Made by a program: the position numbers and the translations under genes. From the NCBI RefSeq assembly GCF_000003855.2, contig NW_003101670.1:1409705-1473704 (forward strand): a stretch of DNA of 64,000 bases, in the 5' to 3' direction. Positions 35,638 to 46,493 of the stretch are shown piece by piece. The stretch is from Blastomyces gilchristii SLH14081. Its lineage: Eukaryota > Ascomycota > Eurotiomycetes > Onygenales > Ajellomycetaceae. Each line of letters starts with the position of its first letter. Position 1 is the first letter of the stretch. The notes below the pieces were generated by a model. That model was given only the letters and a program-made list of their open reading frames with translations. It ran no database searches and was not told the origin of the DNA.

Positions 35638-37438
35638 CGTTAGTGCTTTTCTGGCGACCGGGAACTTCTCTTGACTACGTCTTTGTCTCCTGGATATGGC
35701 AGCAGGTGAAGAAATAAGACCCTTCAAACGCTAGTCATTCAGTGGCATGAGCAAATTTATCTCCTTGCAGTATGGTTCAAGCGTGCGCTGACATCAGTGA
35801 GAACGGCTTGACCCTTTTATATCTACTCAATCGCGAGAAGCATGTCACCGAAAAAGCAAACAGCAGTTGTAAGACTTACTTCTCTCAATTAGTCTACCAT
35901 CATAACATAAGCTATATGCATCAGAGGGTTACTTCCCCTTACTTTCCCGAATTCCGCAGAGTCTGTTCAGGGTGAAAGTGTTGTTTCATGAGTCTTGTCG
36001 CACAAAAACGGACGTGCTGGAAACCGACGGACAAGAAACGGTGCAACAAAGAACATGCGGGGTGCAGCTAAAGCTCCAGTGTTAGTCTCACCAAGCAAGC
36101 TAGTTAACTAACTGCTGCAAGACTAAAACTAAAAAAGGAGCAGAAAAGAAGCACGGTGACAAGCGGATTAGCTCTCTATGATAATTAATAATAATAATAT
36201 GGTGTTGCAGCGGGAAGTCCAAAATGTCCCGGCCGGAAGATGAGATGAAAAAGGAATAATGGATTAGGGCTTTGAAGTTAGTTAAACGTTAACTAACCTC
36301 GGGTGGTTAACTTATGTAATAACTTAATACTTGTCTATTGCCGAAGTGTGCTTTTGCTGGCTGGGTTTCATTATTCAGGGGCGAGAGAGGGTTTTCATTA
36401 TCCGACCACCAGATAATAGTAGACAGAAACAGAGGCAAAAGCAGGCGAAAAGGGCAAAATAGAATAGCTCACAATTAAGCTGTCGATGCCAAATAATACT
36501 CTCCCTCTGGGCTTTTTGCCGCCATCCTATTCCAGTTCCTATTACTCCTCCGCCTGCATTCCCCTGGTTGGTTTTGATATTGCTACTAACCTTCCGCCCC
36601 CCGGGCTCGACCAACAATGACATTCCCCGGCTTCAAGCAGCCAAATCTTGATTTTGTTTTTTCCATGGTCAGTTGCCGCTGCATTCGACCATGGCTTTAT
36701 CCCCCTAACAGCTACAGCTAGCGATTGAACACTAGCTGTTTGTTCCGCTGTTGCGCGGGGGCTGCCGTTTTCGCCCCCCTAAAGCCCCTTTGCCCGCGCA
36801 CAGCTGATCAGCAAACGCCCAATCAGTACCTACTGCTTGTTTCATCCTCCGGTGCTCTTCTCATCCACAAACCAAAGTTAACCTCTACGTCAGATCGCGG
36901 ATATATCAGCGCGATAGAAAGGGAAGATGCCAGCCCATGATGCTGCCACATTGGCTTTTTGGACCCGGTTTCCGGGGGTTGTTCCACCCCCCCTCCCCCC
37001 TTCTGGGGAGGATATAAATACGAGCTAAAGAGCGCAATGGAACTGATATCTTGTCCATTATTATTCCTCCTTTATAGTTACATGAGTAACCACCTGTTCT
37101 ACTGTCTACCTCGCTGCGCCTTCTCTTCTCCAGAGCGATCCTATCGGTTTCATCTTCATTCGTGACTGTTATCCAGTTACATTAGTTATCCGTCTCTGCG
37201 CTGCTAATTAACAGCCCAGGAATCCCCGTCGAGCGATCGGAAGGCTTCACGGTAAGTCTTTCCCGAGCATACATACAACCCGTATCAAGAGCTTGATGGA
37301 TGTTTCTATATATATGAGTTCTATTGCCTCCTTCAAGAAGTGAACTGCAACTGATGTTGTCGAAGATTTCAGACATCCCAAAGGAATTGTCCAACCTCGT
37401 TTCTATCATCTTCCAATTGATCCAATTCTCAAACAACA
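35638..37438. other. Divergent promoter region, 1.8 kb
   Basis: It lies between the zinc dehydrogenase (-) and the D-2-hydroxyacid dehydrogenase (+). No convincing gene. A C-rich stretch with CCCCT words (about 36985-37005, stress-response-element like) precedes a GATATAAATA box at 37011. Confidence 0.5.
37011..37020 (+). promoter_or_regulatory. TATA-like box upstream of the D-2-hydroxyacid dehydrogenase
   Basis: GATATAAATA about 420 bp before the start codon, next to a CCCCT-rich stretch. The long distance implies a long 5' UTR or a leader intron. Confidence 0.4.
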
Positions 37439-39676
37439 ATGTCGTCTCGAGGAGCCCTTCTGATAGGAAATATTGACCACTGCAAGACTGAGTGGGATAA
37501 TTTTTCCTCTATTGTTTCTCTGCACGTATGTGTACTCTTTTACTTCCCCTGCGTTGCCCCTGGTTTGAATCTCTTTTCCTAGAGTCATAGAGTCATTTTG
37601 GACTGGATGAATGTTTTTTATCACGAACATGGCCCGAAAAAGAAAAAAAGGAAAAAGGAAAAAGGAAAGAAAGGAAAAGGAGAATGGAAAAAAAAAATCG
37701 GCCTGGAAACGAGATGCACCATTACCCGGACCTTGCAGACCCATCCTGATTCGTTTCGCTTTTGTCATTGTGCGGTGTACAAATTTTCCTCTCCCCCTTT
37801 TTTTCTTTTTGTTTTTGTTTCTCTCTTAGGCCCCCTTTTTGCCTTTGACGCCGACAAAAAGTACGCGCATTGCCAAGCCAAAAGGGATGGACAACCGGTG
37901 GAACGCCCACGGGTGGCGTCTACGGAAGTCCAAAGAAAGTAACAACTTTGGACCAACAAGGATACGCTTGACATCCAAATAACGCTGCACTTTGTTCAGC
38001 CGCGCGAAAAGAACAAAAGTGCATCGAGATTCCCATATCGATTAGCTCTTTTCAATTTGCTCATGCAGATTGTGGCGCAGGACTTGAGTTTCATGGCCAG
38101 GCTCCTAGCCCAGAAAGGCAATGATCTGGTGGATGTCATGTTTCCCTGATGTTTCCAAGCTTTTCTTTGTTGGTCACATGTCTCGCTATTTGTGTGACAT
38201 GAAACGAGAGGACCGATCAAGGAAGAGAAAAAACGAATAAACAGAGGACAAGAGAATATGCTGACAGATTGCAGCAATACGGTCAAGGAAACCGAGATGA
38301 GTTTATCGCCAACTGCAAAAGCGGCAAGTATGATGGTGTCGTCGCCATATATCGGTCGAACGAATCGACTAAGGTAAGCCCAAGTCCAAGTCGATTCTTC
38401 AAGATATTCCCGAAAGATCAAAACATGCCATGAAAACCCTGTCGTCGGATGGTCGGGGAAAGAGAACGTTCTTTGTAGCAGTCCATGCATTGAAGCAGCT
38501 TCCCCGCTCTGATAACGTATGTTACACACGCTGTGCAGGTAACCGGTCCTTTCGATGCCGAGCTTCTCGATGCTCTCCCGAAATCTCTTGAGTTCATCTG
38601 CCACAACGGGGCAGGATATGACAATATCGACATCGCAACATGCACCAAAAAAGGTATGTTTCCCTATTGCTTTCACTCCTAATCCCATTAAAAGGTAGTT
38701 GAAAGATTTATCGCTTAAATAATTGGTATAGGAATTCGTGTTTCTAGCACCCCCGTAGCGGTTGCCCCTGCAACCGCAGACGTTGCCATTTTCTTGATGA
38801 TCGGAGCGTTAAGACAACTGTGGACTCCATTGTCTGCTGTTCGAGCAGGTGAGCTTATATCTCTTCATATTCCTTTTGCTGTGCCTAGGTCATAAGGCCA
38901 AAAGCTGAGCATCCGGTAGGAGAATGGCGAGGCGAGACGGTGCTGGGGAATGATCCCCAAGGAAAAGTGCTAGGGATCCTAGGCATGGGAGGGATCGGAA
39001 AGGTTTAGTTACCCGTCCCTATTTGTAGCGTATGTTACCAAAAAAATGAATCTGCTAACTGGCTAAACCTGTCATTTTCACTGCGCAGGAGGTTGCCCAT
39101 CGTGCCAAGGCCTTTGGAATGAAGGTTATATATCATAATCGAAAGAGAGCCGACCCAGAACCTGAAGGAACCGAATACGTCACCTTCGATGCTCTCCTTT
39201 CGCGATCCGACGTCATTAGCATCAATTGTACCTTGACGGATCAGACTAGACATATCATCAGGGAGCGTGAGTTCGCGAAGATGAAGACTGGCGTGGTTAT
39301 TGTCAATACCGCGCGCGGGGCTGTGATCGATGAGAAAGCGCTTGTGGAAGCTCTGGGAACTAAGGTAAGCAACTATCGACCAAAGAAGAATTGGGATCTC
39401 CAAATCATGGTACTCCTGGAAAGCCTTCAACCCGTCGATTCTGATACAGACTATTAATAGGTTGCATCTGTCGGTCTTGACGTCTACGAGCACGAACCCA
39501 AGATCGAGCCGGTTCTGCGTGAACATCCAAGGGCTTTCTTGCTCCCACACATTGGGACTTTCACACGCGAAACGCAAAAGAAAATGGAGGAACTTGTACT
39601 CCGTAATCTCAGGTCGTGTTTGGAGCACGACATCTTGATCACCATGGTTCCTGAACAGCGGATGGTTTTCCCCTAA
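37439..39676 (+). CDS. D-2-hydroxyacid dehydrogenase (glyoxylate/hydroxypyruvate reductase-like)
   Basis: Seven exons (37439-37525, 38275-38373, 38539-38653, 38732-38848, 38920-39002, 39089-39364, 39461-39676) splice in phase to 330 residues. Seen are the N-terminal flavodoxin-like half (CHNGAGYDNID), the NAD motif LGILGMGGIG near residues 158-165, the catalytic Arg in VNTARGAV, Glu in YEHEPKIEP and His in LLPHIGTFT. It reduces a 2-keto acid such as glyoxylate with NAD(P)H, in cytosol or mitochondria; the substrate is inferred. Intron 1 is 749 nt, against 58-185 nt for the others, and ends in GATTGCAG. This is the only first exon that gives both a start and a matching N-terminus (LLIGNIDH). 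Confidence 0.9.
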
Positions 39677-40334
39677 GGCCACGTACGCATACAAGCGAAT
39701 TCCCGCTGCGGCACCGGGGAGGGACTCTTGAAGAAAATCAGTATTGGCAGTCAATGAGGATTGGGTCGTGTCCATTAATTTTTTATTTAAGTTTATCTGT
39801 TTTGATTTGGGTGCGTTGAAAAATGATATCATAAATTTTCTGCCGATTTCATCTGCGCATGTTGAAGCATATTGGACTCAAAGCAAGCCCTTTGTAAATA
39901 TAGTTTCCAGAAGTAAGATAGCATCCGCGTAGTATTCAACTGCAGACCAGCGCTCCCAAAGAAACCCTGTCATTGATTGATCCTTACCCTCCAGCCGATG
40001 GTTTCGAGGTTTGTTTGATATACGATAATCCCGAGGCGAGGAAACGTTATGTACTTCGTACGGTCAAGTGGTATCGTAACGCAAAGATATTCCACTAGCG
40101 CCAAAACAACCTAGTGTTAGGGCTGCCGGCCGCCACACCTTTCCCGATCGGGACTCGCTTAGCAACGCGCCTCACAGCGCTGTGACTGGGCGGAAAACAG
40201 GCTGAGGCCACACACGCACGCTGACCACCAGCCAAAGCTCCACCGGGTTCGACATTCTGAACGAGCCAACTTCTTCATCTCAATCACCAACCCCGACCAC
40301 CAGGACCATCTTTCAGCACGACAACTCCATCAAG
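39677..40334. other. Intergenic region and RPL17 promoter
   Basis: No gene. The right half carries the HomolD-like box, and the 5' leader is CT/CA-rich as usual for ribosomal protein genes. Confidence 0.6.
40173..40188 (+). promoter_or_regulatory. HomolD-like box and overlapping palindrome in the RPL17 promoter
   Basis: TGTGACTG at 40181-40188 is the exact reverse complement of the HomolD box CAGTCACA, the core promoter element of ribosomal protein genes in fission yeast. It overlaps a perfect 12-base palindrome CACAGCGCTGTG (40173-40184). It lies about 150 bp before the ATG. Confidence 0.6.
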
Positions 40335-41522
40335 ATGGTGAGTCTCCCTGCTGCCATGCCCCTTGCTGCCCTCGCGATGACTACGGTTGCTCAATTCACC
40401 CCTGGTCGAATCTCACCCATCCCACGAAATTGCTCGTTGGCAGTGTTTCCTCTGGCACAATATATAAAATCTCCTCGCAGGAGCACGACGGCATAAGACC
40501 CGTTATACTGACGGAATTCCTTAAAAAACTTTCAGGTCCGCTACGCCGCCCAATCGATCCCCAGCGCGAAGAGCGCCCGCTCCCGCGGTTCCTATCTGCG
40601 TGTCAGCTTCAAGAACACCCGCGAGACCGCACAGGCGATCAACGGATTGAAGCTGCAGCGCGCTGTCGCTTATCTGGAGAATGTGATGGCTCACAAGGAG
40701 GCTGTGCCCTTCCGAAGATTCGCTGGTGACGTTGGCCGCTGTGCGCAGGGTGAGTTCTTTTTGCGATTTTGGCTTGGTTTTGTGCTTTTTATGGCGGGGG
40801 GTTGTGAGGGATTATGGAAAGGAAAGGTTGGATGAGATGTTTCCGAAAGAAAAATAGAGTGAATGACAGGGGATGTTGGAGGAAGATACGAACACGCTAT
40901 CCGTTGCGAAGGAGGATATGGATATCTTTTTTATTTGGCGGAATACTTGTGGTGGATTGGAAGAATTCTTCTCGAGCTGTTGGATGTGTTTGCGCATAAT
41001 GGATTGAAACCCAGAAACTGCAACGATGATGGAAAAATTCTGCAACCAAACAAAAGATAACAGTGCTAACTAATTTTCCTTGCACCATACAGGCAAGCAA
41101 TTCGGTGTCTCTAAAGCCCGCTGGCCCGTCAAGTCTGCCGAGTTCCTCCTCTCCCTCCTCAAGAACGCCGAGGCCAATGCCGATATTAAGGGTCTTGACA
41201 CTGGCAACCTCATCGTCCAGCACATTCAGGTCAACCAGGCTCCCAAGCAACGACGACGTACTTACCGTGCCCACGGCCGTGTATGTTTCTCACTTTTCTC
41301 TGCGGCCCCTGCAACAGTGCCTTTTCATCTACATGGCGTTTAAAAACTAATTCGTGATTCCATCTCTAGATTAACCCTTACATGTCCAGCCCATGCCACA
41401 TTGAACTCATCCTCACCGAAGGCACCGAAGATGTCCAGAAGGCCCCCACCGACGTCACCAAGGCGAGACTTTCGTCAAGACAACGGGGCGCTCAGATCCG
41501 ACGCGCCATTACTGCAGCATAG
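40335..41522 (+). CDS. rpl17: 60S ribosomal protein L17 (uL22 family)
   Basis: Four exons (40335-40337, 40536-40749, 41093-41280, 41370-41522) splice to 185 residues, the normal eukaryotic length. The text is near-invariant across fungi: [102 protein letters not shown]. It lines the nascent-peptide exit tunnel of the large subunit. The start codon is alone in exon 1: ATG is directly followed by GTGAGT, and the frame resumes with GTC CGC after CTTTCAG. The TAG is followed by a short AT-rich 3' region. Confidence 0.96.
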
Positions 41523-43090
41523 GTGAAATAAATCAAAACAAGCAAACAAAGGGAATTAAAAAGCGGCGCATTTGTGTGGAATTGTAGCTACTTCTTTTTG
41601 TTTGTTTCTCTTTTTATAAAGGTCGATATAAAGACATAAAAAGATGACAAACTTTCATGCTGTTTTATTTAATGGTAGCGAGTTCTTTTTTCCCTCTATC
41701 TCTTGTTCCTCTAATTTCATGCATCCCTGTGTCATTGGCATATAACCCCTCCATCCTCTATTCTCGCCTAGATCTCCTTCCTCATGTGCCTTTCCCTTTC
41801 TTCTAACCTCGCTTCATGGTTGATGACCTGGAATTAAATGGAATTTTCTGGTTTTTCACCTCTCTCCCGCTCCAAATAAGCAACTTGGATTTGTGCGCGT
41901 TGTAAACACGTGAAATGAACAGCAGCATGCCCAGCATAGGACATTTTGCCATGGCCTTTGACGGAACCGGACTAGGTACCTATGATATTATATCAAATCA
42001 TCATGATTGGACGGCCTTAGCAGCAGGAGATTATTTCAGCCAAATCGGCGATTATTATTAATAACCACCATGGCTCATTATCCCCGATCAAAGCACAAGA
42101 CAATGGTTCAATCTACCACTTCACATAAACCAGATATATTGTGGAGATAAGATGTCCCTAATGATCCACACGCAGCAGTTTGACTAGGTAAGCGCACCTT
42201 TCGGCCATTCACGATAATGCTTGTCACTTGCATATACATATATGTATATATTCAGTCGATGTGTTCGTAAAATTTACCACCGACAAAAGCAAACATCCAT
42301 CAAAGAGACAAAGGCAATCTGACACCAAGCATAGAAAAAATTTAATATGCAGGATGTCACTGCCTTTCTTGGAGGATAACATTGCTATAGTTGTATAAAA
42401 GAGCAACCGTTTTACTTCAGCCCACTCAAAGGAACTCTTTTCAGCACGAGACCGTGAATATTGCTTTTGGGGCACAGTGCTCATCAGTCCGTACAAGAAA
42501 AAGCGCCCGTGCTAATAACTATTTTGAAGAAGATTGGTGTGCCGGATTGGTGATCTCCTAAACAGGCTGTTGATAACATAGCAGTATGGATGGTGGATAT
42601 CAGGAGTGAGAGGAAGAAGGGTGGAGTTTAAAAAGACACACTTTGATCATCTGAAGAAGCTCTTCCTTCAATGAGATGTAACTTGCACAAATCTTGAAAT
42701 ATGTATATCAACCACCATCTCAGTCAAGCCTGCTCTGCTAGTGTTCTCTAGATTGTGTTGCCTTCTTGTCAAGTTGTTCTTACCTTGTCCATCTTGTCCA
42801 TGTATTTGACCATCTAAAGATTGTACTTGCCAAACATAAAGCAAAGAAAGGAAGTTTGATTTCTGTTTCTTGGATTGATCACTTCTCATGGTGCTTGTGG
42901 GCGCATTGTAGCCCTTCTTGTAATTTGATGACAGTGTCAAACTCATGCACAATGGCCTTCACACTTTTACAATGAGGAATAGAATATTTACATAGCAAGT
43001 GTGGAAAGATTCCTCATATCATTTATACAGAAGAGCAATGATGGAGTATCATTAGACATTTATTCAATACAAAGATGAGAACAGGTTGCT
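41523..43090. other. Gene-free region after RPL17
   Basis: 3' flank of RPL17, then AT-rich DNA with CpG-poor words from about 42.6 kb. No convincing ORF. Confidence 0.45.
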
Positions 43091-44210
43091 GCTAAAATGT
43101 AAACCGCGCCTTCTTGGAGTGGTTCCTCAAGAGTTGGTTGGTCTCCCACGCCGCTGATAAGGGATCTGTGACTCTCTAACTAGTTAAGTTAGTTACCTTC
43201 CCCGATTTAGCATGGAACTTCTTGACCAACTCCTCACATCCCGGGATCAGATCAATGTTCATAGCCTCGCCATTTCACCAAGTACCAGCACATCTTTTGG
43301 CCACCATCCTCCTTCACCATTCTTGATTTGAGTCACTCCTCTGCTGTCACTCCACCATCTTCAATCAACACTGGCAGTGGTGGGATCTGACCCTCAGGGT
43401 TGGACTCCTCGACACTCCCGACACTGGGTTCCCGACTGGATGTACGGCGTGAGGCCAAAAGAAATTATAAAAAAATTATAAAAAAATATAAAAAAATAAT
43501 TTCAAAAAGGACTTACTTTGGCTGTCTCCAGCACTTGTAACTTGGGACTCAAACATCACACATCAACTTGTGTGTGAATTCATCTCATCATGTCCTTGCA
43601 CAGGCTGGTATTCAACACACTGCTTTCATTATTGCTGTCATCAGAGAAGAGGCTACTGAATGAGCCATCACTGCTGCTGCTCTTGTCACCTTCACCAGAG
43701 ATGCAAGAGTGCTTACTAATAGCTATGAATATAGATTTATCCAGCAGATTGATATCATTCTTCTCAAAGAGACTACACAGTCAATCCAGACTGATGCTGC
43801 TTATATTGTCACACATGCCTGGATTCTGATTCTGAGGGCCTGTCATCTTCACATTCAAGGTAGTTTCTGGACTTTCACTTATATTGAGCAGTGGATTCTT
43901 TCTGACTGATTTCTCATTCTCATCATTTCGTTTTCTGACAGCAGAAAAATGCTGCAGACAGAAAAGTGACTTACACTGAAATTTCATGCCTGATGCTGTG
44001 ATGTGTGGATTGAAGTAATGAAACATGATGAGACAACAATCAAGTCAGTTAAAGAAATTGCAAAATCATGGAAGATAACAAGAGCAGTGATTTCAGAATG
44101 ATTGTTGGCAGTTCAAGCCTTTCAGAGTGTAAGAGAAATCCAGCTTTTTCATACCTTCAGGGTGGGGAAGAAACACAATGAAATACCTTTTCAACCTGGG
44201 GAACTGAAGT
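43090..44210 (-). mobile_element. CpG-poor retroelement relic with a chromodomain trace
   Basis: On the minus strand at about 43335-43265 the text reads LKSRMVKEDGG, QKMCWYLVKWRGYE. After a frameshift it continues as IPGCEELVKKFHAKSG. This is the fold signature of the chromodomain at the C-terminus of chromovirus (Gypsy) integrases. Sequence to the right is depleted of CpG and has no intact frame. A TATAAAAAAAT-type simple repeat lies at 43464-43500. It is a short, old fragment with no LTRs recognised. Confidence 0.5.
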
Positions 44211-46493
44211 CTTGCCTTCACAAGCCTCTCAGTCAACTAACGTTAGTGGTTGTTGTGATCTAGCTACGTGACAAACTCCCACTCCCGTTGGCAATTGCAA
44301 GCCCCAGAATCAGGAGCCCATTCTCGGTTTTACCCCAGGCTATATACGTTGGTGAAGCTCGTAAAAAGGTATATCCATCAAGAAAACTAGCACAGGGTTG
44401 CGACTAGGATAGATGCACTAGGACAAGAGACATTATATTGTAGCAAGAAAGGTATGAAGGGAAATGAAGTGGCGGCTGTTATATTAGGGGATTGGAAATT
44501 TTTGTTGGCAGCGTTACCCTAATATGTATAAAATTTACGGGGAGAGAGACAACTTGCGTTTACCCCGGGGGTAGATATTTATCTTCAACCGCTAGGATAA
44601 CTCCATCGCGTTATGAGAACCCAGGGGGTCATTTTTATGTCTGTTTCTAATTCATTATTTTTTTTCCCCCTTCTCTCTAGCCTTCCCACCAGGGGCCATG
44701 CGGAGGCGGTAATCCCAGCAGCAAACGGTGCCTGGATGAACTTAGTTTCTTGCAAGTTGGCAAATTTCACTTTTATATATATCACTGGAAACGAGAAGAT
44801 GCAACTATGCTCCATGATCGATTGATGCTCAAAATGGTGGTTTCGTCCGAGATACATTACACTCTGTACAACCAGTACATCACTCCTCAAATGGAGAAGA
44901 TAGAGACTTTCAAATGATGTCCTGCCCGTGTTTAAAACTGTTCCAATTCCACGAGAGAATGAGCAGATGATGTCGTGGGAAAGGACGGGAACCTAAAATA
45001 AGCTTAAAAACGCCAAGACTCTAGCACGGTTGACAGGGTAAATTCCAGGAATGGCTTTCAACACATTTTGACACACCAAAGATTGCTGAGGACAACGGAT
45101 GGTGATTTCTACAGATATCATGGACATGGACGAGCATCAAGGCATTTGGGAGGACCTTCCGAGTGTTTGTACGTTCTCCTTGTGCTCCCAGTGCTTAAAT
45201 CAGGATCTAGTCGTTCACCATCAGACTGGTCAATCCTCAATTTTCCATACCATGGGGTGTACTACAGCATTTGTCTTATCTACGCAGAAATCAGATGGTA
45301 AACAAAACCCGACCTTTCCAATCCGATGGGATCACTAGAGCAAGAAACAGGGACTGCCAGTCCACACACAAAGTCCCTCGTTTGCGGATCCGAACGGATG
45401 CGTTGAGCGATGGATAGCAAGATGGCTCACGGATTAATGACTTGTTGTTCCGAAGGTGTGTGTAATTGCCCTGGATGTCTGCTGCGCTTCGCAAGGGAGA
45501 ATCTCGCTCTTGGGGACTGGACTCAGACTATTGAACCTTAAACCACAGTAACGCCTGTGCAAGTAGAACGAACTCTCTGATCCATCTACTCCGGACATCC
45601 GTACAGCACTTCTACTTAACAATTCTATGCCTCAGCTCTGAGCTTTAAAAGGAGAATTGTCGACGTAGCTGTCTTGGCTGAGAAGCAACCGGAAGCGGGA
45701 TTTTTACTACTTTCCAGAGTTCAAAGAAGAATTGAGCTTTTACCGCGATGATGGCCCGATACGATGGCGCACTTGGCTTGGGATTTGTCAACCCCCCTGT
45801 AGTTATCGCTTTCACTGTGCTATCCGAGCCTTTGGTGCCGCCGAAGTTACTCCACATGACGAGCCTTTCTTTGTCTGCCAAACAATTCAACATGTCAGCA
45901 ATTTGGGCAGCTAAAATTTCCCATTGGATCCCCGGATATGTCGTATTTCCCTTCCTTCTCCCCATGACCTTGCTCTCCTGGTTTCCAAGACTGCAATACT
46001 TGTTCCTGAATTTGTTTCATGTCAGATTACCTTTTCCTTGGGGTAACCCCCTAAATGCCAGGGAACGTGGGGGTTGTTCTCCAGAATCTCTGCGGGGTAC
46101 ACAGGCGGAAAATTTCAACCATTGGACAAAAAGCCCATGAGTTACATACAACGACAGACGAGCAGAGAAGAGTTCCATCAGACTCGCAGATCATGGTTCC
46201 CGTCAGTGTGACCTGGATGCTACCTATCCGAGAATTACCCCGGATGGCTGGGACCAACCCCCACGCCGGGACAGTTCCGCTAGCCACCTAGCTGCATCTT
46301 GCTATCTTGTCCTGCAGCTCGTGTTCTTCTTCGCTGTGCTACAATGAGATGAGATGAACCGCGAAGCTCTGGGCGCTGGAACATTCTCAAACGGCCTCTG
46401 CTATAAAAGGCCAGCATTACCTATGGTACTCGATGTAAATCCAAGCAACAGCTGCCGCCCTATTACTTAGGCTTCTCTCCGTGCGCAGAAGCA
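44211..46493. other. Gene-free region upstream of the GH20 gene
   Basis: Only short ORFs without recognisable domains. It ends in the GH20 promoter. Confidence 0.45.
46401..46410 (+). promoter_or_regulatory. TATA box of the GH20 gene
   Basis: CTATAAAAGG, a consensus-quality TATA box 84-93 bp before the ATG at 46494. Confidence 0.65.
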
